NCBI GenBank assembly: GCA_025201765.1
Contig: MU623381.1
Location: 1-64,000 of the forward strand
Length of the DNA stretch: 64,000 bases
Direction: 5' to 3'
Source of the DNA: Daldinia sp. FL1419
Lineage: Eukaryota > Ascomycota > Sordariomycetes > Xylariales > Hypoxylaceae
Part shown: in pieces, positions 57,466-64,000 of the stretch
Numbering within the stretch: position 1 is the first letter of the stretch
Layout of the letters: every line of letters begins with the position of its first letter
The notes under the pieces: generated by a model
The model's database searches: none
What the model was told of the DNA's origin: nothing
Seen by the model: the letters and a program-made list of their open reading frames with translations, nothing else
Made by a program: the position numbers and the translations under genes

Positions 57466-59320
57466 ATGGCTTCCCAAGACGAAAATGATCATTTGCCTGA
57501 GGAGACTCAGGGCTATAAGCTCTCTCAGCCCAAGCAGAGCTTGGCCGAATACCAGAATATGGGTATGTATTAGAACTTTCTTCTTCTTCTTCACTTGTAC
57601 TTAATTCCCTTTATCTCGTGTCTTTCAATCCATTCACTTTACTCCGGATGTCGCTATGTTATTTGGACCTAGAAAGGTCGAGATGGTATCGAGATTGGTA
57701 GAGGCTGGGCGAAGAAAAAAGGGGGATAGAGATGGGATGAGGTTCACGACACCGACTTTAGACGCGCATGTGCCAAAAAACGCGAGAAGAAACATGACCT
57801 TAAAAATGGTTTGCTTCGTGTGGTCGGAGCCTGGGTAAATCAGGTTGACGCCTTGTTATCGAGAAAGGGAAAAAAAAGAACCAAAAAAAATTCAATTTCT
57901 AGCCATTGATATTGACTTGGAAATCAATTGTTGGAAATTTCACCAATCTTCATCACATCAGGTGGACCTACCAGGCGAACCATTATTTACAACATTGCTA
58001 TCCCAAAGGACTTTTTCAAAAACATTTTTATTTCAATTAAATCCCGCCTCTTCCAATAAAAATACACCAACCGATACATCGTCATATTTTATTTCAGTAT
58101 GGAAGCACATACACTTCGCCCACGAAGATTTGGGCGAGGTCAACCTCAACCTCCTAGGTCTGTTCGACGCATGGTTTCGATGCCGCACATCAGAAAGACA
58201 CACGATACGGAATATTCGCCTAGCCGCCATCGGGTTTCAAACGAAGATCTGAATGAACGTTTCCTGGAGCCTTTTCCAACCTTTACTATACATTCCAATA
58301 TTCCAGAGTATGACAGCATCCATACCAGACAAACCCTTAAGGAGTCCATGAAGTATCAGCATCGGAATAGCACATCCAAGTCTAGTGACAGTGCAAGTGC
58401 ATCACGCTCTTTTAAGAAATCTCGCCTGCGCTTGGACTTGTTGAAGTGGTTCAAAGAAAAACATTCGTTCAAATTAAGGAAATATCCTTCCACATCATCA
58501 TCTAGGAGCGGTCTTGATCCTGCCATGACATGCAGAGGATTACCTAGCATGATACTTGATGAGATTACACTCGTAAATTCCTCAACAAATTCCTCTCCAA
58601 CTGTTCTATCATTCGCTACAACTGCACAAACATACCAACAGAACAACTCACCCGTTAACGTTACAAATACATTTTCTAACAGAATTAACATTAATATAGA
58701 TGCCAACGACGAGTCCCTCCAGCGCTACAAGCAATCTCTCGGTCTAGGCGGCGGAAAGGATCTGTCTGACCCCAATGACCCTCGAGTTTGTATCATCCAC
58801 TCGCTAGCTATGGAGTCGCCCGGCCGTGCTCCTGTTATTATTGACCTGTCTGCTCCCGGTAGCGAAGCAACCCTCAAGGACAAACCCTTCAAGATTAAGG
58901 AGGGCAGCAAATTCACCATGGTCGCTACCTTCAAGGTTCAGCATGAAATCCTTAGTGGTCTTCAGTACGTTCAAGTTGTCAAGCGTAAAGGTCTCAAGGT
59001 CAGCAAGGATTCTGAGATGTTGGTAAGTGTGCTCCGAGAATTATACTCGACCTAAAATGCACTGGTCTTATACTGACTCTTCGTAGGGAAGCTATGCCCC
59101 GAACACGGACAAGCAGCCCCTGTATAGCAAGCGCTGTGAGTATCCCTGGCCTCAAATCAGATTTGCAGATATTCTAACTCCCCCGGTAGTCCAAGAGGAA
59201 GAGGCCCCTGCCGGCATGCTTGCCCGAGGCCACTACAACGCCACTTCTAGCTTCGTCGACGACGACAAAAAGACTCACTTGCAGTTCGAGTGGAGCTTCG
59301 ACATCAGCAAGGACTGGTAG
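57466..59320 (+). CDS. rdi1: Rho GDP-dissociation inhibitor
   Basis: Four exons, 57466-57562, 58700-59022, 59087-59135 and 59190-59320, give 199 residues, the normal Rho GDI size. Exon 1 codes the flexible arm ending SLAEYQNM. Exon 2 starts at DANDESLQRYKQSLGLG and carries the immunoglobulin-like fold. Other marks are FKIKEGSKFTMVATFKVQHEI, SYAPNTDKQPLYSKR, and ARGHYNATSSFVDDD, with the last strand LQFEWSFDISKDW. The protein holds prenylated Rho/Cdc42 GTPases in the cytosol. Introns 2 and 3 are 64 and 54 bp, but the first is 1137 bp, far above the local norm. It contains a long open frame in register with exon 2 (described separately). Confidence 0.95.
58099..58699 (+). CDS. putative alternative first exon of Rho GDI (200 codons)
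   Basis: Inside Rho GDI intron 1 an ATG at 58099 opens a frame with no stop through to the exon-2 boundary. It stays in register with exon 2, so an isoform of about 367 residues would share the whole Rho GDI fold. The 200-residue addition is Arg/Ser/Thr-rich: basic start (HTLRPRRFGRGQPQPP), a charged RLRLDLLKWFKEKHSFKLRKY patch near 110-130, then Ser/Asn-rich. No known domain is recognised. It is preceded by a C/T/A-rich, ATG-poor leader with a TTTCAG site just before the ATG. The segment could be a second promoter's first exon, a nested gene, or chance. Confidence 0.45.
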
Positions 59321-59798
59321 ATGTCGTAGTGTTTACGTCTACGCCTATCCTACGGAGGGAAAAACGTGTTATCTGACTGAATGATGACGACCAACGACAA
59401 TAGAAGGAAAGACAAAAACGTCCAACAAAATTTAGTACTGTTCGGCCTAGACGGTTTGGCTAGCTGGCGACTAGCATGTTGTGCTTATAAGGGGACGCAT
59501 AGCTGAGTGTAGATAGTTCATCCCGTAGAGCATCGTTCAATTGCTCTACTTTAAACATTTATGCCACACCTTGCAATTCTTTTCAATGCGACACATGCTA
59601 AAAACGACTTTTCTTGTCGTATTTGACCATCAGAGACTTGAGTAAACGGATATGTCATTTTGACAAGGGGTATTTTCCCATTCTCCTCCCTATCTCCATA
59701 TATAGAGGTACCTCTATGATACACCTACCACCCAACTTGATGGGATGTGCTTGACAAGCCTACTTACGATATACAAATTCGAACAGGCCGATATATCC
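59321..59798. other. convergent intergenic region
   Basis: 3' ends of Rho GDI and the phosphatase gene. Nothing else seen. Confidence 0.5.
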
Positions 59799-60907
59799 TT
59801 ATAAGAAATAATCCGGCAGTGCATTTCCATCAGCTGTCTTTTCTCCCCCCTGTTGTATTTCCTTATGTTGGTCATTTTCGGGCGCAGCCGCGAATACATT
59901 GAAGAAGCGTTCCCCGGAGTCACTGACTTCCAGTACGCTAGCCATATTACCGCACCGGTAGCAGTAATTGGGCGCGCTCCATACCGTACTTAGCTGGTCG
60001 TCGTAGAGGACTTGATAGCCTTCCTGGCAGAGCTGATGCGCTCGTAATATATGGCTCATCCCGTTTACCGCTAAGAACTTCTTGACTACCCGCGCGCCGA
60101 ACTGATAACCCGCGCCGCGGGGCGAGAGCGAAAATTCATCTCTCTCAGGATCTGGGTCGGACCATACCAGATCAGCCATCGGACCTTCGTGCGGTATCTC
60201 CCGGAACCGATCGATGATTTTAATTTGGTCGATGGAATGGATCGAGGGCGATAGACCACCGTGTACGCAGAATATTTGGTCGTTGATTACTACCGAAAGA
60301 GTGAGGAAGTCGAACATATCCGTGAAATAGTGCCAGACGTTAGCATTTCCGTATTTGCGCGAACACTCCGTATAAAAGCCGTAGGATTGCGTTACGCCTC
60401 GCGATTCGTGATTACCCCGGATTAAGTGTACGCGATTAGGGTATCTTAATTTGAGGCAGACAAGCAGAGAAATCGTCTCGACGCTGAACATGCCGCGGTC
60501 TACATAGTCGCCTGCAAGAATACTTGAATTAGAAACAATGGCTTTGTCTCGGTCCGCTCACGTGCTTACCGAGAAATAGATAATTGGTGTCCGGGCACCA
60601 ACCGCCGATCTTGAATATCTCGATCAAATCGTAAAACTGGCCGTGGATGTCACCGACGACAGTAACGGGAGCCCTTACGTGGACGACGTTGCTCTCTCTC
60701 ATGAGCAGCTCTTTCGTCTTGGCACATATCGCCTCGATTACGGACTCGGCTAGAAGTTCTTTCTTATATAGACGGGATATGCATTCATCCAAATCGACCG
60801 AAGCTAGACGGCGGCGCACAGGTCAGACGGAAACCCTAGCTTATATGCACGCATGCACGTATGACAGGCAGGCAGGGGGGGTAAGACCAACCTGGAAGCC
60901 CAGGCAT
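59799..60907 (-). CDS. ppg1: Ser/Thr protein phosphatase, Ppg1 type (PP2A-like)
   Basis: Three exons, 60907-60892, 60803-60570 and 60511-59799, give 320 residues. The 16-base first exon codes MPGLP. Its join restores the ASVDLDECISRLYKKELL start typical of Ppg1, and other starts do not. Metal and catalytic motifs are GDIHGQ (exon 2), GDYVDRG (across the second intron), RGNHES and HGGLSP. The C-terminus DYFL matches PP2A-family tails, whose end Leu is carboxymethylated. Residues such as ESNVVHV and GGWCPDTNYLFLG favour Ppg1 over PP4 or PP6. The enzyme dephosphorylates Ser/Thr and in fungi works with STRIPAK-like (Far) scaffolds. Which partner it has here is unknown. Introns are 88 and 58 bp. 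Confidence 0.92.
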
Positions 60908-63321
60908 CTTGGGCGACGGCTAGAAGATGCAAGTTTCGGGAGAGAAACAAAGCAGAACGACAGATCTGTCTGCCCAAAGCGGTGTTTCAAGAAGCGGTCT
61001 GCGGGCGACTGCGCGAGGCGGGCTTCCTTCTGCTCCGAGGAAAGGCAAAGTCGTATTGGGAGCTAGAAGAAACCGCAAACATGTTCGTCGGGGGCAGGGT
61101 ATTCGGCGCCTCGCATGGGAAGGGAGGATGGAATGCTATACGTTCGTTCGGATCGAATGGGAGGGGGGGGGTCGGTCGTAAAGTCAGTCGGCGCGCAAGA
61201 AATCGGAAAAAAAAGAAGGGGAAATTTGAGCTCTCAGAGGACGCGAAAGAAAGCGAAAACTTTAAAACCCTCCGCAAGGAATGACTGCATGCTCTTCGGC
61301 GTCGATAATTCAAAAGCCGACAAGTGTGGGATCAGCGCCGATGTGGGATGGCTTAAAGTCTTGGATGCGATGTCGAATTGGTTGGTAAGCCATCGCCTAT
61401 CGTTTATCGCTTATCGCCTCTTACGCCACCTACACCTACAGGCAAGGCAAAAAGAGCCGCGCTTGTGCGGGCTGGGCTAAGGCTGTTGGGGCTAGGGATT
61501 TAGACCGTAGCTGTCCAGGCTGGTCATGTGCATACTGAACCTATTATGCCGATATAATTCCTATATGCAAATACATAAGTAGTTATGCTCTGTTATGCAA
61601 TGTATATAAGACTGATACCCGTGCTTGAAAATCGTCCGATTAGATTTTCTGCACTTTCAACTTCTTTTTCCCTCTCTAACTTCGTCCAATGGTTTTTGCT
61701 ATGGTTTCGCGTGTTCTTCCACCGTTTTTCTTACTGAAAGAAGTAGCTGGATCGCGTAAGCTACTCGTTACATGATATTCCCGCTCTACTTGGTTCGATT
61801 CGGGTAGTTCGTAGTAGAACACCCGGCAATGATAATTTTCCTTTCTTCTCCATGCCTTCGGTTTTGACTCGAGTGGCCTTTTTGCATTTCTAGTATTCCG
61901 AAGAGCTGATATCTCCAGTTTGGCATTTTAAACATGGATTCGTATCCGAGTTTCTTCTACATCTTCATCTGGATTAATGATAAATGGCAGTCCGCCTGGT
62001 GGTAAGCCGAGGTGTTTGGAATGGATAAGGCACACGAAGTTCTTGATTCCCGAGGACGACTTGAACTATATATTATTGGTTCATCTATATTTTATTTCCT
62101 ATTTACCAAGACCAACGAGTCGTCATTGGTTGTTATATTCTTAATATCGAGACCCTTTTTATCTTGTCTGATGCTATTCGGCTTGCAGCCTCGTGATGAT
62201 GCAACGCTAACCTCATGGGATTGCGTTGTCTTACAATAAAATTCCAATGTCCTCATCTGAAATTAATTACTTTTATTCTCGATAACTACCTAGTGATATC
62301 TGTCTATTTTCTTTTGTCTTCCTTTATAATATATCACGTGTGTAATTCATCCGAAGATCCAAAACCACTGCGAGCAACAACGGGTAATGAATCAATAGTC
62401 AACGGGTAGCTCTTACCTGGAGGCAAGTACCTACCTGGTGAGGCTAGCTGGTGAGTCTATCTTCCACACAACGATACGGACCGAAGTTTAACCGCCACCG
62501 CTACTGAATTGGAGGTGGTAGGTAAAGGTACCCTAGGTACCTAACGGCCGCGATGCATTTGTACCTTTTCTCTTGGACATTTCAATCTCACCCCGTGAAA
62601 CCTTCATTTTCAGCCCATCACCATTGATATCCATGTCGGGTATATCGAGCATCAATACTCTCCCCTTTAATTGCTTTAACGTTGGATCGCAATTCTATCG
62701 CAAGTATAGGACTTCCTTAATGAATTTACAGCAATTATTTTCGCGTCATCGGAGTGGAGGGACTTGTATTGGTGGTGGTCTTCGCTTTGTCGCGGTGAGA
62801 AGCTGATCCAGTAAGTATTGCTGAACAAGGCAACTTACATCCAGGATCAAGATATTGCGCTGTCCGTCGCGTGATATTTTTATATCTCTTCCGTATCGAT
62901 GGTACACGCCTAATTGACTCTCTTTTCGGACCTCAGATGACATTGTCAACTGTCGATTTCTCTTGCCCCGCGTATATTAGGATTCGTCTCGTCGCGACAA
63001 ACTCACGATTCGCCAATTCACATTTTCTTACTTATCTAAAGTTGAGACTTCCTCCTATCTCAGCATCATAATTATATCCTAGTGTCTATTGCAGACTCTT
63101 TTAGAGTACCAGCCATATCAAACCTTTACCCATCCGTGTAAATACCATACATGTCCGCCGTACCAAGTTTATAAACTTTACTCTTTGCCGTTGCGCTTAG
63201 GCGCTTGGCGACGCATCAGCTTCACTTGCTTCCTTACCAACCGCATTCACCTTATATTTGGGAGACACGCTTTAATAAGCGCGGCGTTCCTCCCGATTCT
63301 ACTTTCTATTATTTCTTGAGA
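60908..63321. other. gene-free stretch upstream of zinc-knuckle gene
   Basis: The first 600 bases form the promoter and leader of the phosphatase gene. Plus-strand frames there (60927-61480) are Lys/Arg-rich shadows. The rest holds T-rich runs and TACCCTAGGTACC near 62529. A long leader for the zinc-knuckle gene is likely from about 62900. No further gene is recognised. Confidence 0.5.
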
Positions 63322-64000
63322 ATGGCCCAAGTTGCCCCGGGCCTTGGGCCAGAACATAACGAACGCCCATGCTATAATTGCGGTATACGGGGTCATATGT
63401 TCACTGCATGTCCCGAGGAGCCTCGGAAAGTGCCGGCGTAAGTATTCATAACTCTCTTCATCTTGATATTATACCTAATCCCCCCCCCCCCCCTTCCGTC
63501 CTAATACCCACGATCGTGTGGACTAAAAATACGTTAGTGGATTAGAGGCCTCTTGGGCGCGACAGCAGTCAAGTACTAGTCCTCATAATGATAGCTTCGT
63601 GTCCAACAAGCGAAGTAAAGGCCCCGTGATTACGCGTTACCCCCCTCCACCACCTCCCGCCCCATCCCATCAGTCGCATCCACTGCCTCGTTTCGAGAAT
63701 TCTCCGCCTCAACCCTATAATTCCGGTCCGATCCCGGGCTATCCTCCGCTACTACCTTACGGCCCGGCGTTCGGAAATCATCCCCCGCCGAATCCATCCT
63801 ATGATAGATATGGACCCCCAGGACCACCACCTGGCCCTCATCAGCCGTTGAATCCGCCGGCTTACCAAGGCGCATACAATGCTGCTTATGGTCCACCGGG
63901 CCATATTCCCGGACCCTATGATCATCACCATATTCCTCCTCCTGGACGTCCTGCCCATTATTTCCCAACCGACTATCCCCCTGGTCCTCCTGGTCCTCCC
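63322..64000 (+). CDS. CCHC zinc-knuckle, proline-rich protein (partial, runs off window)
   Basis: Exon 1 is 63322-63437. Exon 2 starts at 63538 and continues past the end of the window. The join (phase 2) uses a GTAAGT donor and a TTAG acceptor. The intron (100 bp) carries a run of 14 C at 63480-63493. The first 40 residues hold one CCHC knuckle CYNCGIRGHMFTACP (about 17-31), the retroviral-type nucleic-acid binding motif. After the splice the protein becomes very Pro/Gly/Tyr-rich (RYPPPPPPAP, then PPGPP and HHH motifs), suggesting a disordered, phase-separating RNA-binding protein. The C-terminal part is missing from this window, so further domains may follow. Confidence 0.85.
63480..63493 (+). 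repeat. run of 14 C in an intron
   Basis: Homopolymer inside the first intron of the zinc-knuckle gene. It does not break coding. Confidence 0.9.

Noticed and set aside
60927..61480. Overlapping Lys/Arg-rich frames upstream of the phosphatase
   Set aside because: They lie in the likely promoter and 5' leader of the phosphatase, overlap in several frames and match no family.
61741..61820. GGTTCGATTC B-box-like word as a tRNA
   Set aside because: Upstream sequence gives no D-arm or acceptor-stem pairing.
1..64000. CRISPR arrays, bacterial operons or phage genes
   Set aside because: No spaced direct repeats were seen, and the genes are spliced and eukaryotic.

Overview
The window is nuclear DNA of a filamentous ascomycete (Pezizomycotina, most likely a Sordariomycete). 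The evidence is short GT-AG introns of about 45-80 bp with CTAAC-type branch sites, AA9, class II peroxidase, RTA1, Pth11-type rhodopsin-like and HR-PKS families, and intergenic DNA strewn with TAGGTACCTA-like motifs. I rebuilt exon-intron structures by hand. Every join I give keeps the reading frame and was chosen to restore family-typical sequence.

Left part (1-41 kb), accessory and gene-poor. It holds a secreted GLEYA-domain protein, a GT25-like glycosyltransferase, a decayed highly reducing PKS (about 5.3-6.95 kb, minus), a seven-helix rhodopsin-like membrane protein, an HSL-type esterase, a conserved unknown, a SET-domain protein, an AA9 LPMO, a candidate tRNA-derived SINE, an amidase remnant, an amino-acid permease, a GNAT acetyltransferase, a divergent intronless kinesin-14-like protein with an Arg/Gly tail, a class II peroxidase, a thioredoxin, a large disordered basic protein and a 605-bp MITE-like element with about 90-bp terminal inverted repeats. 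Several of these suit plant-litter or host-associated life: oxidative polysaccharide and phenolic attack, surface adhesion and amino-acid uptake.

Right part (42-64 kb), mostly core eukaryotic genes: Nuf2 (kinetochore), a conserved unknown sharing a promoter region with AP-3 beta (vesicle sorting), an RTA1-like membrane protein, 3-hydroxyisobutyrate dehydrogenase (valine catabolism), a Bqt4-like APSES/inner-nuclear-membrane protein, Rho GDI, a Ppg1-type phosphatase, and the 5' part of a CCHC zinc-knuckle, proline-rich protein running off the end.

The strongest unexplained signals are (i) a 200-codon open stretch inside the 1.1-kb first intron of Rho GDI, in frame with exon 2, implying a long alternative isoform or nested gene; (ii) the kinesin-like protein, whose ATPase motifs are kept while the microtubule-binding region has diverged; (iii) a pol-III-like A box/B box/T-tract unit; (iv) the MITE; and (v) PKS decay with stops of the kind repeat-induced point mutation makes.
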